Virus record (IMG/VR): IMGVR_UViG_3300037245_000350
Coordinates: 1 to 34,105 of that record
Length of the DNA stretch: 34,105 nt
Strand: one strand, 5' to 3'
Origin: a virus
A program made the position numbers and the translations under genes. Below, piece after piece: positions 8,804-17,050 of the stretch (position 1 is the stretch's first letter; each line of letters begins with the position of its first letter). The notes below the pieces were generated by a model. That model saw nothing but the letters and a program-made list of their open reading frames with translations. It made no database searches and was not told the origin of the DNA.

Positions 8804-9144
8804 TGCGAGCAGGCGAAATGAGACATGTAGTTGAGGTGCAGACGAATACACCCACAGGCAAGGATAGCATGGGCGGCAAGGTCTACACGTGGGTTACTAC
8901 GTTTAATATCAGGGCAAAGGTCATCAATCTCACAGGCGGAAAGCTGGAAGCTGCCCGGCAGATCGACATTAAGGCGACTGTTGAGATTCAGACCCGTTTC
9001 TGCGGGACAGGCGGCGTGTCTAATATTACCGTTGCTAACCGGCTAGTGTACAACGGCAGGACTCTTGAAATTGTCCATGTTAATGACGTATTTGAGCAAC
9101 ATACTGAATTATGGCTAACTTGTAAGGAGCAGATAAGTGTCTGA
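8803..9144 (+). CDS. Head closure (head-tail adaptor) protein
   Basis: 113 aa from the ATG at 8803, which shares a base with the upstream stop; a TTG directly before it is not needed. Matches the SPP1 gp16/HK97 gp7-type head-tail adaptor: MRAGEMRHVVEVQ at the start, DSMGGKVYTWVTTFNIRAKV, a middle AARQIDIKATVEIQTRF, then RLVYNGRTLEIVHVNDVFEQHTELWLTCKE. Nearly all family landmarks are present and the length is normal. It sits in the usual order gp6, adaptor, gp10. Ends 8 bases inside the next gene. Confidence 0.9.
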   Translation: MRAGEMRHVVEVQTNTPTGKDSMGGKVYTWVTTFNIRAKVINLTGGKLEAARQIDIKATVEIQTRFCGTGGVSNITVANRLVYNGRTLEIVHVNDVFEQHTELWLTCKEQISV

Positions 9145-9601
9145 TGCTATGTCAATTACGCTCGAAGGGTTTAATTCGCTCGATACAGTATTAAAATTAT
9201 TGCCGATTAAGGTCCAGAAGAAAGTGGTTAGGCAAGCTACCAAGGCGGCGGCTAAAAACACATTAGGTGTAGTGAAATCTAACGCACTAAGTATGATTGG
9301 TGGTGACATGGGAACGTTGATAGCTAAGAATGCTAAAGTTTTCGTGTTTAAGCATCAAAGGCGTGGTTCTTGGGGCGTTCAGATTGGAATGGACCCGAGA
9401 GAAGATAAATTTATACATTATTCAGCATCCGGCAAAAGAAGCTATATACCGAGTGCATTGGAATACGGCCACGGCAAAGCAAGGCCGAGGCCGTTTATTC
9501 GCAGTGCATGGGACCAAACAAGGCGGCAAGCTATAAATATAATGAGCAGAGAACTCAGAACTGGAATTGAACGCGAAGCCCGCAAGCAACACGGGGCATA
9601 A
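9137..9601 (+). CDS. HK97 gp10-like head-tail joining / minor tail protein
   Basis: 154 aa. GTG start chosen because AAGGAG lies 7 bases before it; an ATG at 9149 has no such site. Matches the HK97 gp10 family: ITLEGFNSLDTVLKLLP at the start, a basic helix VRQATKAAAKNTLGVVKSNA, the central GxxxYIPSALEYGHGKARPRPF segment (about 100-121), and a helical RQAINIMSRELRTGIERE tail. It follows the adaptor gene as expected. It would join the tail terminator to the connector. Confidence 0.88.
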   Translation: MSDAMSITLEGFNSLDTVLKLLPIKVQKKVVRQATKAAAKNTLGVVKSNALSMIGGDMGTLIAKNAKVFVFKHQRRGSWGVQIGMDPREDKFIHYSASGKRSYIPSALEYGHGKARPRPFIRSAWDQTRRQAINIMSRELRTGIEREARKQHGA

Positions 9602-9614
9602 TAAGGAGAGAAAG

Positions 9615-9830
9615 ATGGCACAGAAGATAAAAGATATGTGGTTAAAAGTTTTGATAGGGTTGATTATCACCATGATGCTCTTAGGCGCTAAGATGATCGA
9701 AAAAAAACTAGATAAGGAAGTGTTTGGAAATCACGAAGCCCACCAAGACAAGCAATTTGAAGACATGAAAGAGTATCAGAAGGATAAATTCGAGAGCTTT
9801 GAGAAGTACATAAAAGAAGTGATTAAATAA
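9615..9830 (+). CDS. Small single-pass membrane protein
   Basis: 71 aa from the ATG at 9615, chosen because AAGGAG precedes it by 8 bases; an in-frame start at 9567 lies inside the gp10 gene. Residues 8-26 form one membrane span (WLKVLIGLIITMMLLGAKM). The rest is a highly charged helix (KKLDKEV, HQDKQFEDMKEYQKDKFESFEKYIKEV), likely a coiled coil. Such an arrangement occurs in small phage holin-like or spanin-like proteins, but position within structural genes gives no support. Function unknown. Confidence 0.6.
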   Translation: MAQKIKDMWLKVLIGLIITMMLLGAKMIEKKLDKEVFGNHEAHQDKQFEDMKEYQKDKFESFEKYIKEVIK

Positions 9831-9846
9831 ATTATAAGAGGTAATC

Positions 9847-10140
9847 ATGGCAGATAAACACAGTACAGCGATAACACCGATAGACAGAAAGACCAATAGG
9901 TTCAGTTATATCGCTACCAGAACAAATATTGCCGATCCTACAAGAGACTGCGAAGTAGCTGGCGATGTTCAGATAAATGCGGAATTCGGTAAAGCTGAAC
10001 TTCAGGCTCATATCTTAGAGCAGTTCGCTGCGATTGACCTACAGCGTCCGAAAGATGTGATTGCCGATGCGGAATTAACCACTCTTGTAGAAACATGGCA
10101 GACAGATATTGATACTTACTTAGATAACGGAGGTGCATAA
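9847..10140 (+). CDS. Uncharacterised protein in the tail-region insert
   Basis: 97 aa, preceded by AGAGG about 6 bases before the ATG. The N-terminal third is polar with Thr and Arg (AITPIDRKTNRFSYIATRTNI); the remainder is helical and acidic (KAELQAHILEQFAAIDLQRP, ELTTLVETWQTDIDTYLDN). No signal peptide, Cys, or known motif. The stop overlaps the next gene by 1 base, so it is coupled to the surface-protein run that follows. No family is recognised. Confidence 0.6.
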   Translation: MADKHSTAITPIDRKTNRFSYIATRTNIADPTRDCEVAGDVQINAEFGKAELQAHILEQFAAIDLQRPKDVIADAELTTLVETWQTDIDTYLDNGGA

Positions 10141-10562
10141 TGCCAAACGCAGCTTATGATTACACAGACTTTTCATTCGTACCGAAATCGGGCGGAGCAA
10201 ATTGGGACGCTATCTCTCTGCCAACCGCAACTACGGAATTCAGTGATCCTATGTCTATGCAGGGTACAGTGTCTAAGATTATCTCGGTGGTTGTTGTTGT
10301 GCCAAACCTTGTAATAAGTGGTGAATTACTTATCAGTATACTCAGAAAAACCGTTACAGGTACTTACCAAGAACCTCTACTTGATGTTGATAACTTCAGA
10401 CGATATAGTATTCCGATAGAGCAAAACCAGACAACTAACTGGGATATAACTTTATACGCCGAAGACCTCGACGACTTTAGAATATACCTAGACAACCTGT
10501 CCGGGCAAACGTTGACAGTATCTGTAGGTGAAGATAGTTCAAGCATAACCCCAGCGAGCTAA
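10140..10562 (+). CDS. Uncharacterised beta-rich protein, probable virion surface component
   Basis: 140 aa. Composition is that of a beta-sandwich: alternating Ser/Thr and hydrophobic residues, with KIISVVVVVPNLVISGELLISILRK forming an extended strand region near 45-69 and a closing LSGQTLTVSVGEDSSSI. Lacks Cys and any membrane segment. It is coupled to the preceding gene (1-base overlap with its stop) and lies 2 bases before the LamG gene. A structural or adhesion role is inferred only from neighbours and composition. Confidence 0.6.
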   Translation: MPNAAYDYTDFSFVPKSGGANWDAISLPTATTEFSDPMSMQGTVSKIISVVVVVPNLVISGELLISILRKTVTGTYQEPLLDVDNFRRYSIPIEQNQTTNWDITLYAEDLDDFRIYLDNLSGQTLTVSVGEDSSSITPAS

Positions 10563-10564
10563 TT

Positions 10565-11329
10565 ATGGCAACTTTAATAAAACCAGCTTTTGGAAAACTA
10601 CCACACGACATACCAAGTCGCAAGGGCTTAGTCCTCGACCTCCCTATGCTCGGCGTGGGGGATTTGTACGACTATAGCCTGAACGGTAACAACGGCACAA
10701 ACAACGGTGCTACGTGGTTGCGTGAAGGGCCTGCTTTGTCGTTTGCGGTTGGCGATGACGTTAGGATTCCATACAGCCCTATCTTAGATACTGCTAATTC
10801 TGATTTTACCATTTCTATATTAACAAGGTGGGATGATGGCTCTTTAGTTTCAAGCCGGAACGATAACACAAACTTTTGGGACATTGTGGACAGTGCCGGA
10901 AGAATAGCGGTTCAAATTTTCGGAGACAATGGTACAGACATCAACGACCCGACGCTTACTGTATATAACGGTGATGGGGTAACTCGACTTATAACTCTTG
11001 TAGTTAAATCTGAAGTGAGTTATACCTTGTATATCAACGGTGTCCTCGAACCGACTGCTTCTGGGTCATTAGTTGGGTTGTCTAATATAGGAAACGGCGC
11101 CGACGTTATGTTGGGAACATTCCGAGATTTCAGTCCAGGCGACTTTGAAGGTATTATTTACTCAGCAGAATTATATAACCGTGCTCTATCAGCAGCAGAA
11201 ATAAAAAACCTACACGATAACCCATACGCTGCATGGGAGCCAAACAACATAGCCTTATGGGTAGCTGCACAGGGCGGCGGGATAATTCCGACACAATATT
11301 ATAAACATTTCCTGCAAAGGATAGCATAA
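10565..11329 (+). CDS. LamG/concanavalin A-like lectin domain protein
   Basis: 254 aa. The central region is a LamG-like jelly roll: GLVLDLPMLG start, GNNGTNNGATW (about 38-48), SDFTISILTRWDDGSLVSS, SYTLYINGVLEPTASGS (about 152-168), VMLGTFRDFSPGDFEGIIYSAELYN, and the hallmark NRALSAAEIKNLHDNPY near 205-221. These domains bind carbohydrate in phage and secreted bacterial proteins. It lies in the virion arm among head-tail joining genes, so it is probably displayed on the particle to touch surface glycans (inference). Confidence 0.8.
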   Translation: MATLIKPAFGKLPHDIPSRKGLVLDLPMLGVGDLYDYSLNGNNGTNNGATWLREGPALSFAVGDDVRIPYSPILDTANSDFTISILTRWDDGSLVSSRNDNTNFWDIVDSAGRIAVQIFGDNGTDINDPTLTVYNGDGVTRLITLVVKSEVSYTLYINGVLEPTASGSLVGLSNIGNGADVMLGTFRDFSPGDFEGIIYSAELYNRALSAAEIKNLHDNPYAAWEPNNIALWVAAQGGGIIPTQYYKHFLQRIA

Positions 11330-11826
11330 TGCAAAAGAATGTAGCAAATCAAAAATGGACGGTCTTTGCTTTTGACCTTACTGACAATACACCAAAGACA
11401 GGATTGGCCGATATAACCGCAAAGCTGAGCAAAGACGGTGCGGCAGGCGCGGCTTTAAATGACGTAAGCCCCGTTGAACTTGAGAGTGGGTATTATGAAT
11501 TTGACCTTACGCAAGCAGAGACAGATTTTGATAAGTTGACAATTATTCCAGTGAGCCAGACCGCTGACATTCAGGTTGTCGGTTCTCCTGGTACACTGTT
11601 CACGACCCCGGTAGGGTTCCCAGACAATGTAGGAGCTACTGAGGCAAAACAAGACGAAATATTGAGCAATTTCTTCCCCGACGAAGTCTTTGATCCGTCA
11701 TTGGGCACGATTCGTTACAACAAAAAGGGAACTGTCACACAACTGAGCAAGAAAGACCTGAAAGACCCAAGTGGAAATGCGGTTGATTCGACCGAAGATA
11801 TTATTGCAGAGGCTACAGAACAATGA
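11329..11826 (+). CDS. Uncharacterised virion-arm protein with an N-terminal beta domain
   Basis: 165 aa, coupled at both ends (1-base overlap before, 4-base ATGA overlap after). Residues 1-90 look like a small beta-sandwich: ANQKWTVFAFDLTDNTPKTGLADITAKLSKDG, then VELESGYYEFDLTQAETDFDKLTIIPVS, as in N-terminal domains of phage structural proteins. The C-terminal part is charged and includes GTIRYNKKGTVTQLSKKDLKD. The beta-domain pattern recurs in several phage genomes, but I cannot name a function. Confidence 0.6.
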   Translation: MQKNVANQKWTVFAFDLTDNTPKTGLADITAKLSKDGAAGAALNDVSPVELESGYYEFDLTQAETDFDKLTIIPVSQTADIQVVGSPGTLFTTPVGFPDNVGATEAKQDEILSNFFPDEVFDPSLGTIRYNKKGTVTQLSKKDLKDPSGNAVDSTEDIIAEATEQ

Positions 11827-12644
11827 GTATAACAGCTTCAAATGTTGGACAAAATGCAGGCATAGTAATGCCGGAAGTAGCAGAGGTAGAAGTCAGCGTT
11901 GAGTATGGTTGGCCTGATACGCGAACAGGCACACTCGATCCCGGTTTTGCTCCACCTGCTGCACCTGTAATTACAGGCGTAGTAGACAACGGCGATCAGG
12001 ATAGTGTGACGGTTTCGATCACGACAACGCCGGGAACGAATACAGTCCAGCTTTATTACAGGCAAAAGACCGTTTCTGCATGGACAACGGGATTAACGCG
12101 AACAGGATCGGGCGACATTGTCCAGACGGGACTTGCTGATGGCGTTTGGTACGAAATGTACGCCACGGCACAGAACCCGAATGAGTCAGCACCGTCCAAT
12201 TTAGTTACGGTCTATCTTGCTTCTGTGGCTGGCACGGGAACGCTTAAGCAAGCTATATACGCTATCTTAATAGGCGATAGCACGTTAGAAGGCTTGGTCG
12301 ATGACAGGATTACTCCAGGCGGCGACCCTGCTGAGGGATTAACATCTGTGACGTATCACGCCATTAGCATGGACGCAGATAAGCATACGATGGACGGGCC
12401 TGACACGCTCGCTACAAGGCGATTCCAGATTAACTCTTACGGATTGTCAGAGCTATCTGCTGTTGGCGTTGCCACTGCCGTACGTAAGGCCCTGGATGGA
12501 TTCAGCGGTACAGTCAACGGAGTTCCGATCTCTTACATGGCTCTAGTAGATGAGGGAGATCTGGACGAGTTTGAGCCAGGAAATAAACCAATAAGCCGAC
12601 ACGGAATTCGGCAAGATTATGAAATAACTTATACAAGACAGTAA
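11823..12644 (+). CDS. Fn3 domain fused to DUF3168-type tail completion (tail terminator) protein
   Basis: 273 aa. Residues about 40-135 form a fibronectin type III domain: PPAAPVITGVVDNG opening, VQLYYRQKTVSAWTTG, ADGVWYEMYATAQNPNESAPSN. From about 140 it becomes a DUF3168/gp17-like tail completion protein: TLKQAIYAILIGDSTLEGLVDDRI, VTYHAISMDADKHTMDG, RRFQINSYGLSE, and a closing HGIRQDYEITY. This protein normally caps the tail tube at the head end and is about 120-140 aa alone; the added N-terminal Fn3 domain is unusual. Its place before the tube gene agrees. Confidence 0.8.
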   Translation: MSITASNVGQNAGIVMPEVAEVEVSVEYGWPDTRTGTLDPGFAPPAAPVITGVVDNGDQDSVTVSITTTPGTNTVQLYYRQKTVSAWTTGLTRTGSGDIVQTGLADGVWYEMYATAQNPNESAPSNLVTVYLASVAGTGTLKQAIYAILIGDSTLEGLVDDRITPGGDPAEGLTSVTYHAISMDADKHTMDGPDTLATRRFQINSYGLSELSAVGVATAVRKALDGFSGTVNGVPISYMALVDEGDLDEFEPGNKPISRHGIRQDYEITYTRQ

Positions 12645-12664
12645 ATTTTTGAAAGGGTATTATC

Positions 12665-13111
12665 ATGGCAGGACAAGGCGGTTTCGCAACAAGATTGAAC
12701 GGTACGATAGATTTTATTATGGATACAGCGGTAACAAATGTTACCTCACTGACTGCGTTTATCGGTGAAGTCTCAGGAATAACATTGCCGGAATTAACAA
12801 AGGGCGATATTGATGTATCTTCTTTTGATTCGGCAAGCAATTTCATGGAGTACGTTGGTGGACAAGTAGAACCGGGCGTCATTGATGTGACATTAAACTA
12901 TGACGCAGAAGAAGATGCACTCGTTGAGACGGCTTTTTTATCAGGTAACCAGAAATGGTATATTACGTTCCCAGACGACACTGGAATACAGACGGATGGG
13001 TATCTTAATAAGCGAGGTGGTGGATCTGCTCCACAGAATGGTAAAATCGACAGGGTTGTGTCAATTAAATGCAGTGGAATTCCGACGCAGACAACAAGCA
13101 TGGCTTACTAG
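12665..13111 (+). CDS. Major tail tube protein
   Basis: 148 aa, preceded by GAAAGGG. The pattern is that of phage tail tube proteins of the lambda gpV/TTP type: an early IGEVSGITLPELTKGDIDVSSFDS segment, GQVEPGVIDVTLNYDAEED, YITFPDDTG, then the GYLNKRGGGSAPQNGKIDRVVSIKCSG strand pair and a polar C-terminus. The family is mostly beta. Placement between tail completion and the chaperone genes is the standard order. Confidence 0.88.
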   Translation: MAGQGGFATRLNGTIDFIMDTAVTNVTSLTAFIGEVSGITLPELTKGDIDVSSFDSASNFMEYVGGQVEPGVIDVTLNYDAEEDALVETAFLSGNQKWYITFPDDTGIQTDGYLNKRGGGSAPQNGKIDRVVSIKCSGIPTQTTSMAY

Positions 13112-13139
13112 TGATTAAATATCTTTAAGGAGATGAAGA

Positions 13140-13532
13140 ATGTTAAGTAGACAAGACATCATTGATTGCAATGATATTGAAACTGAAGTAGTTCCGGTTC
13201 CTGAATGGAATGGCGAAGTAAATGTTCGGGGTTTAACGTTGGCTGAAAAGGACCAATGGACTGAATCTTTAATGAACGGACCCGGCAAAGAACTGGGAGT
13301 AGGTAAGGTTAACATGACCGGAGCTACTGCTAAGCTTTGTGCTTTGTGTATGCGTGGCGAAGACGGGAATATTTTGTTTGACGAGTCAGATATTCCGGCA
13401 CTACAGGCTAAATCCGCTTCGGCACTAGATAGGGTTTTTCAGGTTGCTCAGCGACTTTCTGGTATTGGCCAGGAAGAAATTGAGGAGACAGTAAAAAACT
13501 CAGAAAAGACCACGACAAGCGATTCAGATTAA
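13140..13532 (+). CDS. Tail assembly chaperone, zero-frame product (gpG-like)
   Basis: 130 aa, AAGGAG at 7 bases before the ATG. N-terminal region contains a small beta fold (EVVPVPEWNGEVNVRGLTLAEKDQW), followed by helical KLCALCMRGEDGNILFDESDIPALQAKSASALDRVFQVAQRLSG, the usual plan for phage tail assembly chaperones. It ends shortly after a slippery site where a fraction of ribosomes shift to make the G-T fusion. It guides tube protein polymerisation on the tape measure. Confidence 0.88.
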   Translation: MLSRQDIIDCNDIETEVVPVPEWNGEVNVRGLTLAEKDQWTESLMNGPGKELGVGKVNMTGATAKLCALCMRGEDGNILFDESDIPALQAKSASALDRVFQVAQRLSGIGQEEIEETVKNSEKTTTSDSD

Positions 13533-13831
13533 AGCTTTGTCGTGAGGTTTTTCATTGTACACTAGCAGAATTTGGTCAGCGTATGTCGGCCAAAGAGTAC
13601 AATTTGTGGATTGCTGAGTACAGTATCCGTCCGTGGGGCGAAGAATTGCAGGATTACAGAATTGGCATGGTGACACAGGCGGTCAGGTCTGCTAACTCTA
13701 AAGATCCGGTACATATTAAAGATTGTATACCACTGTACGAAACAGTGAAAGAAAAGAAAGAGTTTGATTGGAAGGCGGCAAGTGCCGCATGTAAAGCCCA
13801 TACACAAGCATTGGGCGGTAAGGTTGGATAA
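13140..13831 (+). CDS. Tail assembly chaperone G-T fusion made by -1 frameshift
   Basis: Joined product of 13140-13499 and then the -1 frame from 13499 to 13831. The -1 frame is open from 13484, so a shift at the A_AAA_AAC site fuses zero-frame ...ETVKN to LRKDHDKRFRLKLCREV. The T part holds LAEFGQRMSAKEYNLW and YSIRPWGEELQDYR, the signature of lambda gpT-like proteins. An ATG at 13583 has no ribosome site, so the T part is unlikely to be made alone. Fused length would be 230 aa. Stop overlaps the tape measure ATG. Confidence 0.85.
13493..13499 (+). promoter_or_regulatory. Slippery site A_AAA_AAC for -1 ribosomal frameshift
   Basis: In the zero frame the codons read GTA AAA AAC, placing the heptamer A AAA AAC exactly in the X_XXY_YYZ phase needed for simultaneous -1 slippage. 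The zero frame stops at 13530-13532 and the -1 frame continues to 13831. Together with the stem-loop 11 bases further on, this is a strong programmed frameshift signal. Confidence 0.9.
13511..13544 (+). promoter_or_regulatory. Stem-loop stimulating the -1 frameshift
   Basis: CACGACAA (13511-13518) pairs with TTGTCGTG (13537-13544), 8 perfect base pairs, plus a further GC/GC pair across a bulged T. The loop carries the zero-frame stop codon. It starts 11 bases after the slippery heptamer, slightly longer than usual but suitable to pause the ribosome. Confidence 0.75.
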
Positions 13832-15600
13832 TGGCAACAATTTCGACATTGGCGGTAAATTTAATCGCTCGCACCTCGGTCTTCGACCGGGGCATGAAGC
13901 GTAGCAGAAAAACGCTTGGAGCATTCAAGAAAAGTGCTGCTAGTACCGCAATAAATGTGGCTGCTATTACTGCCGCTGTAACGACTGCTGGATTCGCGAT
14001 AAGGTCGTTTACGAATGCCGCGTCAAGGGCGCAAGAAACTATGAACCTGTTTAACACTGTATTTGCTGAGAACTCAACGGCAACGGCTAAGTGGGCCAAT
14101 GATTTCGCTAAGAATATCGGTAGGTCGAAAACCGAAGTGAAAGAATGGGCGGCTACCTTACAGGACACTTTCGTTCCTTTGGGGTTCGCCCGTGATCGTG
14201 CTGCTGAATTAAGTAAGACACTTGTAGAATTGGCCGTTGACGTTGCTTCGTTTAAGAATATAGCAAGTGACAGGGAGGTCATTGATTCGTTTACTAGTGC
14301 TATTGTTGGTAACCACAGGGCTGTAAGAGCATATGGTGTAGTCATCACAAATGCAACAATAGAAACTGCCTCCTTCAAGGCAGGACTAGGCAAGACTTTT
14401 GCTCAATTGACGGAACTTGAGAAAGTCCAATTAAGATATAATATCATAATGGACTCAACAAAGGATGCTCAAGGTGATGCTGCTAAGACTGCTACCAACT
14501 ACGCAAACAGAGTAAAGAAGCTTAAAGGCCAAGCTGAAGACCTTAAGGAATTGTTGGGTAACGAGTTGATGCCGGTAATGTCTAGGATAGTCTCTTTCAC
14601 TAGCAATAAGATGATCCCTATATTTAAGAAACTAGGCAGGGGTTTTAATGTCCTGATTAAATTTGCCCAGAGCAACACAGTAAAATATCTAGCCATGTCA
14701 ACGGCGATAGTTTTCACCGTAAGCAAGATAGTGGTGTTGATTAAATGGGTAAAGAGTCTTAATCTTGTATGGCGTGCCGCTGTAATAACCAGAACTCTAC
14801 TATCGGCTGCTATGGGGCCTAAAGGGTGGGTTGCAATAGCTGTAGGAATTGGCGTTGCAACTGCCGCAATCGTTAGCATGAATAATGCCATGAAAGATAC
14901 CGCTACTAAGATGGATGGCATTTCGACTGCGGCCAAAAAAAGCTTACAGGCAGCTGCGACAACGATAGATGAGCTTAGGGATGAAGTGGCAAGAAAGGCT
15001 GCATTTTTAGAAAAGGTTCAAGTCAAGAAAAAAGGCATAACCGAAGCCGGTAGGAATAAAGCTGTTGATATAGCCCAGAAAAGCCTAAATCTGTCAAGGA
15101 TGCAATTAGTCAATGCAATACAGCAAGAAAGAGTAGTGCGGGACATTGCAAGGGCAGAGCGAGATCGGCTTGCACAACAAAAAAGGAACATATCCGGGCT
15201 AGATGCAATAACCGGATTCGTTACCGACTTACAGCAAAGAGTTGACGAAGTTGGACTATCTGAATTAGAAGCACAACTACAAAGGCTTGACAAGATCAGG
15301 GACGGCCTCGAAGGAGAGGCATGGAAAGAGTTTAACAAGGGAACTAAGGAAGCTGAAAGGCTAGTTGCTGAACTTATCGAAAAAGAGAAATTGTTCAAGG
15401 ATTCACAGGAAGAAAAAGAACCGCTAGGGCAATTAGCTTCCGGCCGCTTCCAAGAAATACGCTCAGAGTTTATCGACGTTGCCGCTCTTAACGCTGGCAG
15501 TTCTACTACAGGCGTAAATAAGACGAATGCTTTGATGGAAAAATCTATTTCTATACAACAGCAAACGCTAACTGAAATTACAGGGAAAGATATACTATGA
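13831..15600 (+). CDS. Tail tape measure protein
   Basis: 589 aa, which sets tail length; at the usual 1.5 angstrom per residue this gives a tail near 90 nm (estimate). N-terminal basic, Ala-rich helix with NLIARTSVFDRGMKR; a family signature GDAAKTATNYANRVKKLKG (about 215-233) followed by LLGNELMPV. Two hydrophobic stretches (about 284-305 and 328-350), as usual for proteins that may enter the host membrane, then a long coiled-coil from about 370 to 530. ATG overlaps the chaperone stop, and the end overlaps the next ATG (ATGA). Confidence 0.92.
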   Translation: MATISTLAVNLIARTSVFDRGMKRSRKTLGAFKKSAASTAINVAAITAAVTTAGFAIRSFTNAASRAQETMNLFNTVFAENSTATAKWANDFAKNIGRSKTEVKEWAATLQDTFVPLGFARDRAAELSKTLVELAVDVASFKNIASDREVIDSFTSAIVGNHRAVRAYGVVITNATIETASFKAGLGKTFAQLTELEKVQLRYNIIMDSTKDAQGDAAKTATNYANRVKKLKGQAEDLKELLGNELMPVMSRIVSFTSNKMIPIFKKLGRGFNVLIKFAQSNTVKYLAMSTAIVFTVSKIVVLIKWVKSLNLVWRAAVITRTLLSAAMGPKGWVAIAVGIGVATAAIVSMNNAMKDTATKMDGISTAAKKSLQAAATTIDELRDEVARKAAFLEKVQVKKKGITEAGRNKAVDIAQKSLNLSRMQLVNAIQQERVVRDIARAERDRLAQQKRNISGLDAITGFVTDLQQRVDEVGLSELEAQLQRLDKIRDGLEGEAWKEFNKGTKEAERLVAELIEKEKLFKDSQEEKEPLGQLASGRFQEIRSEFIDVAALNAGSSTTGVNKTNALMEKSISIQQQTLTEITGKDIL

Positions 15601-16457
15601 GTACTGCTCATTTATATAATATCAAGGGCGCAAGGGGGTCTTATGATGCCTCTATTAACGGGTTTGATTTTGTGGTTAAGGCTACACTAACAGGCGTTGA
15701 TGGGGTTGGTGATGATGCCGATGTGAAGCAGATATACAGTGCGTTGACTGACAGTGCTATTCCGCTTGCCGGTGACGATCTTTTCGCAGCTACAGGCATT
15801 ACCGACCTGAAGGGATGCTGGCTTCGTAAAATAGACGCTGATGCGATTGGTGACGGAGAATTCGCACTTACCCTCACTTACCAACAGAGCCAATTCGGTA
15901 TAACACAGATTGACGTTGGCAGTCAGTTGAGCCAGATCGAGACGACTAATTATCAGGCAGGGCCATTAGCAGGCGGATCTATTGTAACTTTTTATGAATA
16001 TCCAAGCGATTACGGCGGTACTGACCCATCGGGAGAGCAAGATAGGCGGAGAAACACGGGTTTGTTAGAGCAGGGCGGAACCGTTACGGTATTCAAGCCA
16101 GAAGGGTCAAGGATTTACACTGTAAGAGAAAACATAGACCCAGCGATACCACAAGCTCTATACGAGGGTAAAGTTAATGACGACATATGGTGGTTTAAAG
16201 ATTCAGGCGAATGGCTTTGTACTTCGATCACTGGAACAAGCGACAATAGTGGTACGTTGGTTACAATTCCTACCATGTGGGTAAACCGTTACGAATTCCA
16301 ATATAGGACAGGCGGGTGGGACCCGGAAGTTGTTTACTCGGACGATTTGACCGGCGAACCAGTACCCGATCCAATACAGGACGTTGGCAAAATAACCGTC
16401 GAATCTTACGAGAGTTTCGACTTTACCGACTTATTCCCGACTCCGATATTTATATAG
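15597..16457 (+). CDS. Uncharacterised tail protein after the tape measure
   Basis: 286 aa, coupled to the tape measure gene by an ATGA overlap. Beta-rich, acidic and Gly/Asp-rich; the first 120 residues contain repeated strand-turn patterns (SINGFDFVVKATLTG, GEFALTLTYQQSQFG). The C-terminal half has many aromatic residues (DDIWWFKDSGEWLCTS, TMWVNRYEFQYRTGGWDPE). By position it would be a distal-tail or tail-tip component, the slot where many siphophages carry distal tail proteins. No family recognised. Confidence 0.65.
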   Translation: MSTAHLYNIKGARGSYDASINGFDFVVKATLTGVDGVGDDADVKQIYSALTDSAIPLAGDDLFAATGITDLKGCWLRKIDADAIGDGEFALTLTYQQSQFGITQIDVGSQLSQIETTNYQAGPLAGGSIVTFYEYPSDYGGTDPSGEQDRRRNTGLLEQGGTVTVFKPEGSRIYTVRENIDPAIPQALYEGKVNDDIWWFKDSGEWLCTSITGTSDNSGTLVTIPTMWVNRYEFQYRTGGWDPEVVYSDDLTGEPVPDPIQDVGKITVESYESFDFTDLFPTPIFI

Positions 16458-16468
16458 GCTGAAATTGA

Positions 16469-17050
16469 ATGTTCAAACAATTTAACAAACGAATGCTACC
16501 GAAGCTCGATATAATGTGGCGTGACGTGCAGGGATTACTACAATTGCACGGCGATCCTTATATTAACGTGAGACGTGCCGGAAAAGGCGTCACGTTAAAC
16601 CTTAATATACAGGCATTGCGGCGGAGGCTTGTTCGAGGCGGCGCTGGCAGTAGTGGTGCAAGTATGGCATTTGTGAAGGATGCACCAGGAGCAGTAACTA
16701 CAGTAACTTGTTTTCTGGCTAAGGACACGACCGGTACGGAAATATCCGTCAATTGCTCCGTAATCGGTGGCAGTGGCTCTGAGAACCTAAACGATGCGGT
16801 TCCTCGATTGGTCGATGGATCGCTTATCTTCGTTGAGCAATTCGGTACTGAGTGGTGGTGTACGCAAGCGTTTATCGCTACGGATGACTGTAAGTGCGTT
16901 GATGAGAATCCGGTCTTTAATAGTGTAGCAATTGCATCGGACGAGAAGTTTGGGCTTGACGGCGGAGTCGGCGACACATTCATAAGGCATAACTCAGCGG
17001 ACGATGAAGTCGAACACGCAGTTGAAGGGGATACGGTTACAAAATGGTAA
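16469..17050 (+). CDS. Uncharacterised tail-tip or fibre-associated protein
   Basis: 193 aa. Starts with a basic N-terminal region (MFKQFNKRMLPKLDIMWRDVQG, then NVRRAGKGVTLNLNIQALRRRL). A Gly/Ser hinge GGAGSSGAS at about 57-65 separates it from a beta-rich domain, and a TDDCKCVDENP segment holds two of the few Cys. Region after residue 150 (FGLDGGVGDTFIRHNSADDEVEH) looks like an attachment motif. This basic N-terminus, hinge and beta body suggest a tail-anchored fibre part, inferred from layout. Ends TAATG with the next ORF. Confidence 0.6.
   Translation: MFKQFNKRMLPKLDIMWRDVQGLLQLHGDPYINVRRAGKGVTLNLNIQALRRRLVRGGAGSSGASMAFVKDAPGAVTTVTCFLAKDTTGTEISVNCSVIGGSGSENLNDAVPRLVDGSLIFVEQFGTEWWCTQAFIATDDCKCVDENPVFNSVAIASDEKFGLDGGVGDTFIRHNSADDEVEHAVEGDTVTKW

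Noticed and set aside
13716-15611. Long left-strand frames of 225 and 197 aa opposite the tape measure gene
   Set aside because: They are composition shadows of the Ala/Lys-rich tape measure gene, with no ribosome sites, and would oppose the whole virion arm.
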